From: Ceratodon purpureus
Lineage: Eukaryota > Streptophyta > Bryopsida > Pseudoditrichales > Ditrichaceae
DNA length: 64,000 nt
Direction of reading: 5' to 3'
Assembly: GCA_014871385.1 (NCBI GenBank)
Contig: CM026431.1
Location: 8,929,964 to 8,993,963 of the forward strand
Positions 30,094 to 43,071 of the stretch are shown here, one piece after another (the stretch's first letter is position 1; the number at the start of each line of letters is the position of its first letter). The translations under genes were made by a program, and so were the position numbers. The notes beneath the pieces are model-generated. The model had not been told where the DNA came from and did no database searches. It saw nothing but the letters and a program-made list of their open reading frames with translations.

Positions 30094-31766
30094 ATGGTGG
30101 CACTTGGGGGGAAGACGACTGAGATCTGGGACAAGCGTTTAGATCATTGGAATTGTAGAGCCCGATGGAGAAGAGGTTCCCGACGTCCTCAGACGCACGT
30201 TCCCTGGCCGACTCTCTGCGATGATCGCCGCGTGCTGAGGGTCCTTGATCCCATCGCAGACACAGAAGCTGAGCGAATCCTGAAGAAAAAATACTACGAA
30301 GAAGAGAGGCGCAATTCCAATGGCTTGAACATTCCTCGATGTCCCTCGAAAGGATATGCAGGCCGTCACATGAGCAGAGTTCAACGTCGATGCACGACCT
30401 CTAGCAAGAGTTCCTCCCCCATTCTCTTCACGGTATGAATAATCCACTAACGCAATCTTTTTTCTCACCCACGTCCTTTCGTATTGTGAGTTACTCTCGC
30501 CTTGCAGCTATGTACTCAGTCTGTGCAGTCCGCGACGTAATTGCTGTCGTCGCGCCGAATTTGACGATCAATACCAGTTCCCTTTTTCCACAATCTGAAA
30601 TGGAAAGACAGTACGTTCTGTGAAGATATATTTTGATTTGTTGAAAGCCGGTGCAACCCCTTAGTGAACCCTACACTAGGAGTTGATGTTCGAGATCATT
30701 GGCCATGAATGAGCTCATGGATTCACTAATGTAGACTTTTTGTATGAGCAGATTCCGAACTTTCTGACACCAGGCGATTGTGAGCGTTTAATAGCCGCAT
30801 CCAATCAACAGCTGAGCTATCATCACTCACATTTGGATCCTGAAGGAGCCAGTGCCGCATTCTGTTGCATTTATAGTTCGATTGTTAATATGTGGACATC
30901 AGGATTGAAGGCGGTGTTCGCGGGCATCAGAATAAAAGAAGAGAGGAATGCATTTGCAGTTGGTATCGGACCATATGTAAATTTCATGAAGTACGTCTAA
31001 ATCCTACGACCTTACTCTCACATTCCGATCAACCTCTGTTTCTAACCTCAAGTTTTCTTCTTCAAATGAGATGCTCCACATACATTTTGCTGATTTGTAA
31101 ATAAAATGGAGAAAACATGCGGTTCACTGCTTACATTGTGGATGCCTTTGGATGGAACCAGGTATGAAAATAGTGGAGGGTATGAGCTAAGACCATTCGA
31201 TCCGCAGAACTACAAAAGGGTCTCACAAGCCTCGCCAAAGTTCTACACCTTTTACGGATACAGTGTGCTGGTTTACTTGAATGGCAGCCGAGATGATGTT
31301 GATTCTCATACTGGATCATCAAGAGATGTGGTTGGAGGAGAGACCCATGCCTTCTACTCACGGCAACACGGTGGGAAGTCCAAACAGCATATTGCTAAGG
31401 TAGGCAAACTTGCCAATTAGCTCACCACTTCGTTGTTTTGGGGCATGTAGATTGTTTTAGAGAGAATCTCATCCTTATCATTGAATTAAGCTATGTACTG
31501 ATTGTGTGGGTTACATTGTTATTTGTGCTGTTGTACTCGTGATCACTGACGATGGTAAATGAATCCAGATAGCACCAAAAACAGGGATGGCTGTGTGCAT
31601 TGCACGTGGAGACCGCGAATCCTCAATTGAAGTCACGCCTGTTGCAGACGGTGTTATGTACATGATTGATTTCGAGGTTGAATTCTCCAATTTCACAAAT
31701 GAGGACTTTGCAAGATGCATGTCTGAGCAGAGAAAAAACGGAAAGCAAAAACCGCGATCAACGTAG
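30094..31766 (+). pseudogene. Prolyl-4-hydroxylase-like (2-oxoglutarate/Fe dioxygenase) gene, degenerate
   Basis: Plus-strand exons resemble a P4H-type dioxygenase. Exon 30753-30976 starts IPNFLTPGDCERLIAAS, like the P4H N-terminal motif. The exon ending at 31399 has RYENSGGYELRPFDP, GYSVLVYLNG and VGGETHAFYS before donor GCTAAG|GTAGGC. Exon 31569-31766 follows in phase with IAPKTGMAVCIARGDRESSI and EVTPVADGVMYMIDFEV and a stop at 31766. An upstream frame at 30094-30431 (MVALGGKTTEIWDK, donor CACG|GTATGA) may be a first exon. The iron site looks lost: where the family has H-x-D in LP.H.D, this reads LRPFD; the distal His position reads SIEVTPV; and the usual 2-oxoglutarate Lys/Arg appears as Met. 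It is either a pseudogene or a catalytically dead relative. Confidence 0.5.
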
Positions 31767-32336
31767 GGTATTCCAAAAATTCATGTGACTGCTTTTATTG
31801 GATTGAAGAAGTCGGCCTAAGTTGTAGAGACTTGAATTCAGGAAGGCCTTGAGTAGAAGCAAGGGTTATGGCTCACACAGATTTGTACTGTTCTCTTCCT
31901 GGTTAGTGAGTGGTAAAACAAACATCATGTTCTTGAATGGAACTTGACTCCATCCCATATCAATGTGGAAGTAAAACAATCACATGACTTGTTCGAAATC
32001 TGATGGTCTTGGCACGCAAACGTGACTAGTGCAATTCCCGATCCCTGAGAGCATACCAATTACTCAAAATCTACAGTGCCTTGAAGCCAGTGTGTTCCTT
32101 CCATCTATCCTGCTCATGTATGTGGTATATTGTCATGTTCTGCAGTGCTTGAAATTTGTACAGGTTATACTATGAATGGTTGAGTAGAAATCAAAAAACC
32201 TCAGAAAACGGTTGGATCCTCCAGCTACTGCTACTACGCTTGAGATCCCCATTCAACAGCAAAATTGTTCAAACCCGTTACACTTGAAATATGTGTTTCC
32301 AAGTACTGTGACATCATTAAAAACTTGCAGGATAAG

Positions 32337-32760
32337 CTTGCAAGGGTGCTAATTCCCATTGTTGGTCCTGCTGGCCTTCAGTTGCTGAACCTCTAGCTTT
32401 ACCTTCCCCTCGCTCTTCTCTCATTTGCCTTTCCTTGTCCAAGTAACAGTTGTGATTGATTACTCTGAGCTTAGTGTGCCGAAGACTTCATGTGCATTAT
32501 CAAAACTCAGACCTCTTCCTCATCATGATCACAATTACTCTCTCAAAGTTCTTCACATGCGAGATGGGAAGCAAGTTCCGGTTTTGGTGGCACCACCTGG
32601 GAATGAGAAGGGTGAGAAGTTTTTCAGCTTGAATCCTGCTTCGTTCAGCCCAGCTTTGACAGCAATCCCATGTCATTAGCTGGTGAGGCAATTGAAAATG
32701 AAGATGCTGAGTCTGTTGCAGAATGTTAATGAAGTAGGGAGATGTATACAGCCATGTAAT
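32337..32760 (+). other. Possible exon remnants, unrecognised
   Basis: An acceptor-like ACTTGCAG precedes DKLARVLIPIVGPAGLQLL and a stop. A separate frame to 32679 reads PLPHHDHNYSLKVLHMRDGK and PVLVAPPGNEKGEKFF. The composition looks protein-like, but I cannot assign a family. These may be decayed exons of the gene upstream. Confidence 0.25.
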
Positions 32761-35700
32761 GTGGTGTTATCCGTGAGGAAGTAGGGCGATGTATACATCG
32801 CTCGCTGAAAAGCTTACATTCCTGAAGATTGTTTACATGTAGATATCTTGATCTTGTTCTATAATTGAAATGTTAAATTTATATGGTAGTAGTATAATAT
32901 TTAAGATTGGACATGTGAGCAATTTCATGTGTGATAGCAATCTTACGATTGTGGTGGACCTACATTTGGAGAGATACTGACTATCTTTCAAGTGAATTCA
33001 ACAAATATTAAAAACAATATGTGACGGTTGTCTAAGAGGAATCCTAGATAGAGAGTCTTCTTGAGGTGTGGGGATCACACAAATTGGAATAGAAGATGTT
33101 TTGGTGTAGAGGGAGTGCAATGTGAATTATTCACAATGTTTTAGAATGATATTGTGCAATAAATTACACATTGATATCATTCTTTTGCTTCTCTTTGCGT
33201 ACTATTGTTTTGCACCCTTGATGTTAAAAGAAGAGTTTCTTGCATTGATTCTTTGTGGAAATTGATGATTTCCTCCGTCAACTCTGACCATGAATAGAAG
33301 TTAGTGAGTACAAATTATAAATGTGTTATTTTGTAAAGGGTGAATATTGTGGCGTCCCAACCCTTGCTTGGAAACAAATAGTCTTTGAAGCTATCCAAAC
33401 AAAAATTTGTCTGCATATCGATATGTACGCTTTAGCATCTCATTATTCTTATGTTTGCTATCAAACAAATATAGCCTTAGAAGTTGTCTGAAAGATCTTT
33501 TATCTGGATATAGTGTAAGATGCGTATGCTTTAGCATGTCTCTAGTGTGTTGTTCTAAAGTTGCGATCTAACGTTCAGAACAAGGGGTTATAAAGTTAGT
33601 ACCTACGTAGACTCTAACCAAGTTGTGAGGTCGACCATCAATTTTTGAGACCAAATTAATTTAAGTTTCCAAATTTCTCAGTTGAAAATATGCATTAAAA
33701 TATACCAATTGAAGTCTTTGGCTAGTCATAGTGTGAAGCCATAAGGGCCAAGCCCAAAGGAACCTATGAGCTAACTAATTAAAAATTCATAAAAAATTAA
33801 ATAAAAATTGGAATTTATTAAAAGACATAGGAATGTGAAAACATTGATAAATAATCTATGGAAAAAAATTCATGAGAAGATTCATTGTTACAACAAAGTC
33901 ATGACTATGTGAAATTCTGTTCGTTTGGGACTTGCATAGGGGTTGTATCAATGATAGTCAAAGGATTAATTGATAAAGCATGACACAACTTATGGAGCAA
34001 GACCAACCTTTAATAGCTCATGAGCCTTATCTTCTCATGCACATACTATCAAAAAAAATCCACTATTTCTTGAGATAGGTTTGGATTGCTTATAATTAGA
34101 AGACTAGGTTTTGCTCAAGAAGTAAGTTACTTTGGCTCCAAAACTTTCAAAATGTGTAGGTTCTTTTTGAGGCGATAGTTTTTCAACCTTGGAAGGTGGA
34201 GAAGCTAGACTTTGGATGTTCTTATAATATGATTGGTGCGAATTGACCGCCTTTCGACCTTTGATCATGGTGTGAACTAGTCCATAATATAGTGATAGAT
34301 AACCACTCTATTTTTACCGCAATTTAAGCCATGAACAATGTACAAATCCAACATTTCCCGAAAATAAAATTTGTGAAGATTTGAAACTAAGGATAGTATA
34401 TATTGTTAAGGTCAATGTAATCAATTTAGTGGCACTACCCCTAATAGACTTTTGAGTGTGCATTGTCCATCTTGTTATCATTCTTATATTTGCAATTGGT
34501 ACAAGAGTTCCCATCTAGCATACAAACATATGTGCAATCAATCCCTAATCTTTGAGAGCACAATACTTAAGAACATCTTGAGTCTATGTCTCATGGATCT
34601 ATCTTGTGCTTTCATGTGTGCAATGTTGTTATAGAACTTCTTAAATACTGGAATAGATTATGAGTGATAACCTTGTTGAGCCACTAGAGCCGCTAGGCTG
34701 GTTAATTTCATAATTAGAGATTATTTGTACATCGGCCTCCAATATATCTTTCAATTCTACTTTTAGAGCATCGCACTAAAACATTAATCACACTTACTAC
34801 TATAATTCATTAGTCTTGAACTTTTGCATACATTACCATTTCGACGTGAAGCTTTTTAGGGTCAAATTTAGTATATTGGAAAAGCATAATTTTTAGAATG
34901 ATGCCAATTTTCCAAGTTTTAGGCCTCTTTATTAAAAACAAAATCACATTTAGTATAAAATAGTTGATAAGTATTCAAATTTTTAGAAGAAGATAAATGT
35001 TACAATAAGAAACAATATGGATTTATTTTTTTTTAAATAATGGTAGCCTTAGATTTTTTATTTGTCCATAGACAACTCATTTATTTTTCAAAATAAAGCC
35101 AAATATTATTTTAATTGTATTTAATTAATGTAAAGAAGAGTGAGAGATTTTGTACCATCTCAAATAAGATAAAATATACTTAAATTTATTTTTTTATTTT
35201 TTTATTTTTTTATTTTTGAAAATTCTTTCACATGTTTTGACATTAAAAATAAAGATCCTTTTTTTTCTTCTCCTTCTTTTTGTGCTAATTCAAGAAAAAA
35301 TAAAATAAATAAATAAAATTCTTTTCCTTTTGCATTTAGTTTTTTTTAAATTGTGTTAACAAAACAAACTTGAGTAGGACACAATTTGGACCTCTTTCCA
35401 TTCCAAGATTTTCTTTTAATATCTACTACATGCTTCTATTGTGTTTAAAATTGGTTATCAAAGTATCTAATATCTAAAGTTAACATTGAAGTACCTAACA
35501 TCAAATGGATTGTAACTATAAAGAATTACTACGTTACATAGTGTAAACAATATTGACAACGTGGAATCCAAAAGAATTGACCTTGTAAAGTAAGCTTTAA
35601 AAAAAATATAGCAAAAAATTATTAGAAATAATTGGTTAATAGAGAAAGTTGTAAAACTATACAAATGTTATCTTTTACGACTCAATCAACTAAATTATTA

Positions 35701-37196
35701 TGTTTGAATTATGCCGCACTAGTTTTCTTTACATGGATTTCCAAAATTTCAAAGATTTCTAAATTCGTTAAATTTTCAAAAAAACTATAAAATTTTAATA
35801 TTTAAATCTAAAACTAATTTAGCATAGCATATAGCAAGACTTATGTTTCTAAAGAAAGCATATTTAAAAAATGAATAAATATTGTAATTATATTTTGAAG
35901 AAATTATGATTTCAAGTTTGAAATATTTGAATAAAATGTTGATGTTAAAATTACTTAGTCTAAATATAGAAATATGATCTAAATTTATAATTTTACAAAT
36001 TATATTTATATATCAACTCTAACATAGTCCTTTAAGTAGTAATTTACAATTCTATTCTTGAAACCTTCCATTTTGAAGGCACTATAGGTTCATATAAAAA
36101 TTAACATATTTAACTCACTCCTAATATGGTGGTGCACCTTTGAACAAATATCTATTTATTTTGAAAGAATTAGGATCTTCCTAAAAAACAATTTGTCCAT
36201 CTTTCTGTTCTAAAAAAAGTTCTCAAATGATTTAGACTCAAAAAAATTCCACTACATTATGTTACCCTATTTTCTTTTTGTAATCTTTAGAAATTTTCAG
36301 GATTTTCTAATTTTAGATTTATCTTTCAACCAACCAGCTATGGTACTATACTACATGCTCCTCTACTCCAATTACTTGGAATCATATGCAGCTGGAGATT
36401 AGCCATTTCATAAAGTTTTTCCTCGTGTTAGTATTATGAAAATGTAAAAATCATCACCCACAATCCCCTTTCCGTTTTGTTTTTTTTTTTTGGAAGTGAT
36501 AATGCTTGTGTTTAATTTCTTTTTAATAAGAAATAATCATTGATGAAATATTCTACAATGAGATTCCTAGATGGGAGCATTCAAGAATGTTATGCTGATC
36601 ATGGCACAGTGTGAGCAATACCCATGTCATGAAAGTGGATAAGGCCGGTTCGCACAAGACCTACACAGTATCGATAAGAATAATATTTTTGAACATCATG
36701 GGCATATGGTTGTACAAAACACTGGATTGTTGAAAACTGTCCATGAACCTGGCCTGCTTTCGATGGTGCTGTAAGTGTTGTGGCCCAACAGCCTGCAAAA
36801 GGTGAATGACATGACAAGGTGTAGAAGTGTTGGATGTCTTTGGATCCAAATCATCCAATCGCATCAACTATGCCTTATGTGTAATAAACAAAAAGGTGGA
36901 ATTGGGGGCGTGACAAGGCAAAGTTGAATCTTTGGGAAGCTTGTACTTGGCTGCCGGCAATGGGAAGTGGATGTACAAAATGGGCTACCATTGCTCCTGG
37001 TCTTTGTCCTCATTGGTGTCTGTTATGGATGCAATTGTTAAGCAATTGGAGAAACAATAGGATGCCTCCGTATTACAGTGAACGTACCTTTGGCCCACCT
37101 TATGCACAATCTGGGGATGGAGGCTAGGCCAGATTTTACGTTTTTTCCAACCTCCAATTTGATTTAGAGTTTCGGCCAAGTTGGCCGTTTGGGTTA
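32761..37196. other. AT-rich intergenic region
   Basis: A long AT-rich stretch with no supportable gene. It contains low-complexity runs (TTTATTTTTTTATTTTT near 35187, poly-A/T blocks) and no open frame with protein character. The last 600 bp rise in GC and are the sequence into which the CACTA element inserted. Confidence 0.5.
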
Positions 37197-37199
37197 GGG

Positions 37200-37227
37200 C
37201 ACTACTGGAAAATGGCCTCAACTACAC
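37200..37227 (+). repeat. CACTA left terminal inverted repeat
   Basis: Starts CACTACTGGAAAATGGC and continues CTCAACTACAC. It is preceded by GGG, the target duplication. The subterminal copy AAGTACACCGAAAAC follows. Confidence 0.92.
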
Positions 37228-38113
37228 CAGTAAGTACACCGAAAACTTGTCTAATTGTGGGTGAAGGGAAATGGTGTACTTGGTTCACTGTTTGGTGTAG
37301 TTGGACATGCGTCAGAGCTATTTCTGTATTTCCGAAGCGAAGTCCAAATCCTGGATCCTGGCCCCATCGTGACTGCGTCAGAGGGCAAGATTCTCGTGCC
37401 AGCGAAAATCACCGGTAGTTACTGGTCGCAGGGGTGAAATTCCGGAGAGAAGTCACAGTTACCGCGTGTGGATGAGATCTCGAACGGAGACAAACAGTCT
37501 ACATGGCGATGGGGTGAGCTGGCTGATGCCACGTATTGCCTCGTTGATATATCCGCCACGTGCAGTGAGGTTATTGAGAACTAGGTACTGTAGAAGTGTA
37601 TTGAGGACCGGAACATCGGTGGTATGATGGATATAGAAGCCCGGGGATCATCCTGTTGGGATATACCCGTTCTCTTGGGTACGGGTATTGGAGCGATTGA
37701 TATGTATGACCGGGTTTACATAACCGGATCGTGATACCCGAATGACGTGGAAACTCTGCGATGACGTGGAGAAATTTAGGGTTCAGTGCCCAGTTAGGGC
37801 GGGTGATGGTGGGGTTTTCGAGGTTTGCAAGGATGATGCAAAATAATATTTTAAAAAGGGTTCGACGATGTCATGGCGGTAGGAAGATCAAATGCGAGCC
37901 CTGGCCATTTTTTCTGATACAATGTACTTCAGAAGCTGTTGCGCCCTCATCCTTTCGTATTAACAAGTCGGTTACAATTGATCAAGCAGGGTGGACATCC
38001 CTCTTATTCTAGTTCTTTAGGGTTAGCTCAGCTCTGTTCAATTCCTACTACAACTCCGCACTAACGACTACCTCGATCTTCTGTGACTCAAGCTGTTCGG
38101 TGATCAGTACCAG

Positions 38114-41100
38114 TCAAGGATTATGATCCCCGTTAACGCCGGGCCGCTTCTTTGGTTTTTTGATGAGCAACCTCGACATCCATTTCACGTACACGCTTGA
38201 GCCACTTGCTTTCACGAGGGCATGCTCCAGCACTGTAAAAGGTTGTCTATCCTCGATAATTGCCAAGCGCAGGTTCGGAACGAGTATCTTATGGATCTGG
38301 ACCATTTGTTCGCCTTCGCTGCAGAGGTTACCGTATTTCGCTGAAGGTGCTTTCCATGACGCCCCCGCTCTACCCTCAGCAACAACCGTCTCTCCGTGAT
38401 CGGGGTGAAGAATAAAACAGAGACAGTTCACTGCGATGGCGCCAGACGTCAGACGAGGTAGGAGGCCCACGCTGAACTTCTCGCGGGGTTGTCGTGGTGT
38501 AGCCTGTAGGGATTCGGTGACTGTTGCCATCCTCCTTGTGGTTACCCCGTCAGGCGCTTCGTTGGCTGGGTTGACGCATGTCACGTTCCCGCTACCACTT
38601 ACAGGGCTCCCAGTTCTTCGCTGCCGTTGTGACTGCGAGGGGGTGGTGTACTCATGGGACGGATGCGGAGACAGCTCCTGCGACGCATTCCCGATTGAAG
38701 CCGAAACTTCCATGGAGACGGCAATGCCGATGGGCATTTTGTTCCGGAAATTCTGCAGCAAGGTGTTCGGGGTCACCGGGATGGTATCGCCTGAGGCCCA
38801 AGAAGGGCAGTTGGGTGCTCTGTGGGGGATGTTCGAGGGAGGTTGGCTGCAGAAAAACTGATCGGCATCGTGATCCGGTCCGGATGGTGGAGAATGGGGT
38901 TTCGGCGACGGACGAACTCCTTGAACATCTGGTACGTGCTCAATGACATCCCGGTGAATCGGTCGAGGTATGTCTTGCTCATTGGTATGCTGTGTCGGAT
39001 ACAAGTCCCCGAGGGGGACTCGATTGAAAGCCGGGAGGGGCTCCTGTGTTGCCGCTGTCGGGTTAATTAGTCGGAGGAGTAGTTCCTTGACTTCTTTGAT
39101 TTGCTCTTTGCTGCTGCTTAGGTCAGAGGCCATCCTCTGGACAGTTGACTCTAAGGCATGGATCCGAGTTCCCTCCCGGTTCATATAAGGAGGCGTCCCT
39201 AAATTCTACAATATCAATCGAAATTGTCAGTTTACAGAGCTGAGACAGAGTGCGACATACCGTTGTGATGTTAATAATCGGATCATGTTGTGTAGAATTA
39301 CAATCTGACAACTCAGTGACGGTGACTTTGTAGGGTTTAAGGGGGGGATGCTTACAAGGATTTTTTTTAAAGGATTTGGTGAATCCGACTTACTTGCGGG
39401 AAACTGGGAGTCGTGTCATCTTGGCGCGGTCCTCTCGCGGAAGCACATGTTGTAACGTGGTTTTGGGTGGGATTCGGCGTACTGTTCTGCAGATCTGTGC
39501 TCATGCTCGTTGTCGAAATCGAGTGCGGAACAGAAAGGCTAGGGTTCGCGGGCTCTGTGGCAATGCCTCTCTGGAAAGTGTTGGTGGCATCGGAGTTAGT
39601 GAAATCCAGGAGAGGGAGCAAGCTCATGAAACTGGTAAGTCGAATGAGCTACCATGGTATGGCGCAATTGCAAGCACAATTCAGTTTACAATTAAATGAT
39701 GCAACTCAGTTTTAAGGGGTCATACCGTCTGAGGATTAGAGTTCGGGCAGTTGTTTTCCAGGGGAGTGACGCTGAAGTCATTGGAGTCCTGTTTCTGCTT
39801 CTTCCCTTTTCGCATCTCCGTCATTTGCACCGATTCGTCTCTTCCAGCTGCGGACAACCAGTACTTCTTCCATTCCGTGAAAGCCTCAATTGGGCAACGG
39901 TGGTGTCTCTCACCACTTGTTCTGATAAAATGTGCCTTCCACTCTTTCCTATCATTTTTCATCGTATTTTTTAAAAAATTTCCTAGATAGGCTATGTCCA
40001 AGGGTCGTGAGTAACTGAATAATTGTGCTAGTTTCTCAGCAATGCATTCAACCTGTGATTTCCAATACTCTCTTCTAGCTTTATAACTTCTGATTTTGTA
40101 ATTGATAGTTTGCCGGGCACAAAGGCGAGCAGCCCTGTGCCACGGACTCTTGAGGCCGAGGACTATACCTGACTTACTGACTTCAATCTCGACGTTGGGC
40201 TCCCGGTTCTCTGCATGAGCCGCTGCCATTTCCTGTAAGTAAGGACGATTCTTCTCTCGACATGCTGCCCGTCTACGAGTATCTTCAGTCCTGTTATCCA
40301 ACGAAGGAACACTGAATGCGGGCCTCCAGACCATGGTACTCCCCTCACCTATGTTGTTACCTTGATTTCCAAGAACTTGTTGTGCGCTAGGAGTCCCTGG
40401 CCGATAGTCTACAAATGCGTCGGCTTGATTTTGTGGAAAACCTGTACTTGAACCGGGCACTCCGTGCTCCACAGTCCATGGTCCGCTGGCAGGGATGGAA
40501 CCGAAGTGAGACGGAAATCCGTGACTAGTGTTTGTAGGGTTTCCTCCCCCTTGTACATGGGCACTCTGCCGATTAAGAGTTTGGTTCATTGATGTTGGGG
40601 CACGTACTGAAGCTCTGATCCCCGGAAATTCCTAGAGACAATAGACGCCACTCCTCTGATGATAAGTAGCAAAATCAAGCTGAATTCGAGAGAGCAGAAC
40701 CGCTTAGGTATAAGATGCCAGACTACTTAATAATGACAACGGAGTCATGTATACGCACTGTGAGACCATATTGGACTTTCGTTAGAATATACAGGAACTG
40801 GATACGGATTCGGCTATATTGAATTGTCCAATGCAATTGACTCTGTGAAATTATTGTTCAGGTTACGAGAACGGGGTACTCCTCTCAAGTCGCACTCGTG
40901 AGTACGAATACATACACAATGAAAGTTATGCACGACTTACCTGCGTTTGTGCAGTTGGATCTTCAGAGCGTCCTTCCACCATCGTTCGAGAAGCCACTCT
41001 CGCTGGAAAAGCCATCGTGATGAGACCGTCGACGCTTGTCTTCTCGAACGCCAAGGGGGACGTGTTCAAGTCGGAAGAGCAACTACCTTGCGACGAAGTA

Positions 41101-41162
41101 TCAGATATCCATGGATCATAACGAGAGTAACCTGCTCCAGATCGTGGCTCTGATGATCCCAT
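38114..41162 (-). CDS. CACTA TnpA-like DNA-binding protein
   Basis: Four minus-strand exons are inferred: 41162-40942 (ATG, MGSSEPRSG; donor ACGCAG|GTAAGTCG), 40631-39726 (acceptor TTGTCTCTAG; donor CAGACG|GTATGA), about 39640-39394 (donor CGCAA|GTAAGTCGG) and about 39205-38114 (stop at 38114). Exon 2 carries the core of the plant Transposase_24/TnpA family: RARLCARQTINYKIRS-type helices, WKAHFIRTSGERHHRCP, AFTEWKKYWLSAAGRDES. Exon 4 starts with a coiled coil (MASDLSSSKEQIKEVKELLL) and ends with the TNP1/EnSpm C-terminal type fold (GETVVAEGRAGASWK, SEGEQMVQIHKILVP, GSSVYVKWMSRLL). Such proteins bind subterminal motifs, hold the element ends together and can counter methylation of the element. 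The gene is transcribed away from the transposase, from a shared promoter region. It looks intact; the edges of exon 3 are the least certain. Confidence 0.7.
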
Positions 41163-41685
41163 AAGGGTTCAGATGACGGCAGTCGTGATCCTGGAAATCG
41201 TTCAAGCCAAGAGAAAATAGATTGCACTAAAGTGAGGGGCGGGGTAGGTCTGTCAAAAGTTGGTCGACTCTACACTGGTGTTAATTTGGTGTCGGCCAAA
41301 CGTTGGCTGTAGCGGATCTACACTATTTGTCTGGATACGCGCTGAGCACTTGGGCGATAAGGGTGTCCTTCTTAAGCACTGCGGCGGCTAATTTAACTGT
41401 GCATGAGATCTATCATGGGGGAATGTGCAGAGTCAACAGAGTAGGAGATCGTGAGTCCATTTACAGAAGGGAACGATTCGAACGTGGCGGCTGTGGTTGG
41501 GAGCGTAACTCTTTAAGACAAATAAGGGACCATGCTGGAGATTGTTTCAGTGTGGAAGTTTGGCATCGCGGCAGGTCCTCATTGACGCCATTGTCGTCGA
41601 CCACTGAGTGTAGTGTAGAAGGTTTAGTTCAATTAGTCGATTTTGAACGTGCTCTGGACTAGGTGGATTGCGCAGAAGTGGAGGA
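41163..41685. promoter_or_regulatory. Divergent promoter region of the CACTA element
   Basis: About 520 bp separates the divergent starts of the TnpA-like gene (minus, 41162) and the plus-strand frames. A plus-strand frame at 41303-41662 is open but unrecognised. Core promoter elements are not obvious. Confidence 0.35.
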
Positions 41686-42603
41686 ATGGAGGACTGGAGC
41701 CCCCGCACGATGCTGAAATATGGCTTTTGCCAAGAAGACAATGCTGGGAGGATCGTGTCAATATGGAATTTCGCTGACTTAGACGAACACCTCGCCAAAA
41801 TAGGATCCCCAGGAGATTCTGAGAAGTCGGAGGAGAACGTCGGAGGAGATACAGCACCCGAGGAGGCGTCCTTAACATACGAGGTTAGTGGCATTGCACC
41901 ACGGGTGCTCGCCAACGAGCATGGTTTTTGGGCACAGCCTTACGTCGGGCGGGGTACGGAGGGCAGTGAGGCTATGGACTCGTTGCAGATTCCTTTGCAG
42001 AGTGTACCCAAGATTGACGCCAACCCTAACGACTGTGCAGATGTAACTGATCCCATTGATTCAATTCACAATCGTTCCCACCCGTCATCTCCTGCCTTAT
42101 TCGGATGGTACAACCACAGTGAACTCGCGAACTGTCCCATCTGCGAGGCACCGATATGTGGACTACTGCATGGTTCCCTTGAATCTGTAGAGGTACACGG
42201 TCACTCTCCACTGTTGCCTAGACTGGCAGAAATGTATGTAACTCCCTTCCAAGCTGCAATAATCAACTGGATTAGTCGTGACCGAAGTGACAATTGTGAC
42301 CAGTTATTTGTCCAGTCCGTAGACGCGGGACTCCAGGTGGTGAAGGACCGTGAGGAAGACATGTACGCGGACATGCCGAGGTTGGAGCCGCCGGAGGAAT
42401 GGGCACACGAGCTGTTCGGAATGCCAGACTTGGAGAAATCGGAACGCGGCACTGGAGCAATGGACTGGAGGGGACTTTCTATGGATATGCTCTTCCTGCT
42501 AGCGCTGTGCTGCAAATGCGGTGTCTCTAACTCGGTATGCAAAGACCTATGCGAGACCTTAATCTGTGTTTACGTACGCACAGCCGTCGTAGAAATGTCC
42601 TAG
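41686..42603 (+). CDS. Rearranged partial copy of the CACTA transposase N-terminal region
   Basis: An ATG at 41686 (MEDWSPRTML) opens 305 codons to a stop at 42603. The central part (NCPICEAPICG, HSPLLPRLAEMYVTPFQAA, NWISRDRSD, VDAGLQVV) parallels the transposase zinc segment at about 44240-44410 (VCPYCQAPRYR, HFPLIPRLQRMYSTPLQA, WHSRHGSED, VDSYQWKF). The end (LSMDMLFLLALCCKCGVSNS) parallels LTQLGGTLLLLNCLRTHGAS, which in the transposase lies before the zinc segment. The two modules are thus in swapped order, as expected from an incomplete tandem duplication. The frame is open and begins about 520 bp from the divergent gene, so a product that competes for DNA or partner binding is possible. 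Function is unknown. Confidence 0.55.
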   Translation: MEDWSPRTMLKYGFCQEDNAGRIVSIWNFADLDEHLAKIGSPGDSEKSEENVGGDTAPEEASLTYEVSGIAPRVLANEHGFWAQPYVGRGTEGSEAMDSLQIPLQSVPKIDANPNDCADVTDPIDSIHNRSHPSSPALFGWYNHSELANCPICEAPICGLLHGSLESVEVHGHSPLLPRLAEMYVTPFQAAIINWISRDRSDNCDQLFVQSVDAGLQVVKDREEDMYADMPRLEPPEEWAHELFGMPDLEKSERGTGAMDWRGLSMDMLFLLALCCKCGVSNSVCKDLCETLICVYVRTAVVEMS

Positions 42604-43071
42604 AGCCGAGAGGGATAGTATGGTTGTATCCAGCAGCATTTCTGCGTCTATATCAGCAGTAGAGATCGATGGAGGTCCAGCAGTGTGGGGTTATATCTAG
42701 GTTGAGGGGCAGGCCTTTTGTAGAGGGTGATGTTTTCCTTGAGGTAGTTGCGGTGTAGCGCAACCCTTTCTCTGCATGACAGAGTCCTTCTGTACACATA
42801 ATTTGTGTTCTTGACTATATATAAATTGATATTATGATACATCTGGCTCTGAAATTGTGTCTCGATCACGTCAGTTGTAGGGTCAACAGCCGTGAAATAA
42901 ACACGTAGAGCATGTGTGGCGTCTGGAAAATGGATCGACTGTTGGATATGATTATTCTACGAATCATCAGAGGAACCTGAAACGGAGTTGCGCCTTCAAC
43001 TCATTTGCATACGACAGCTACGATACTCGAATTGGGATAATGCACTCATTGTGAGCTGAGACTTACTAGAC

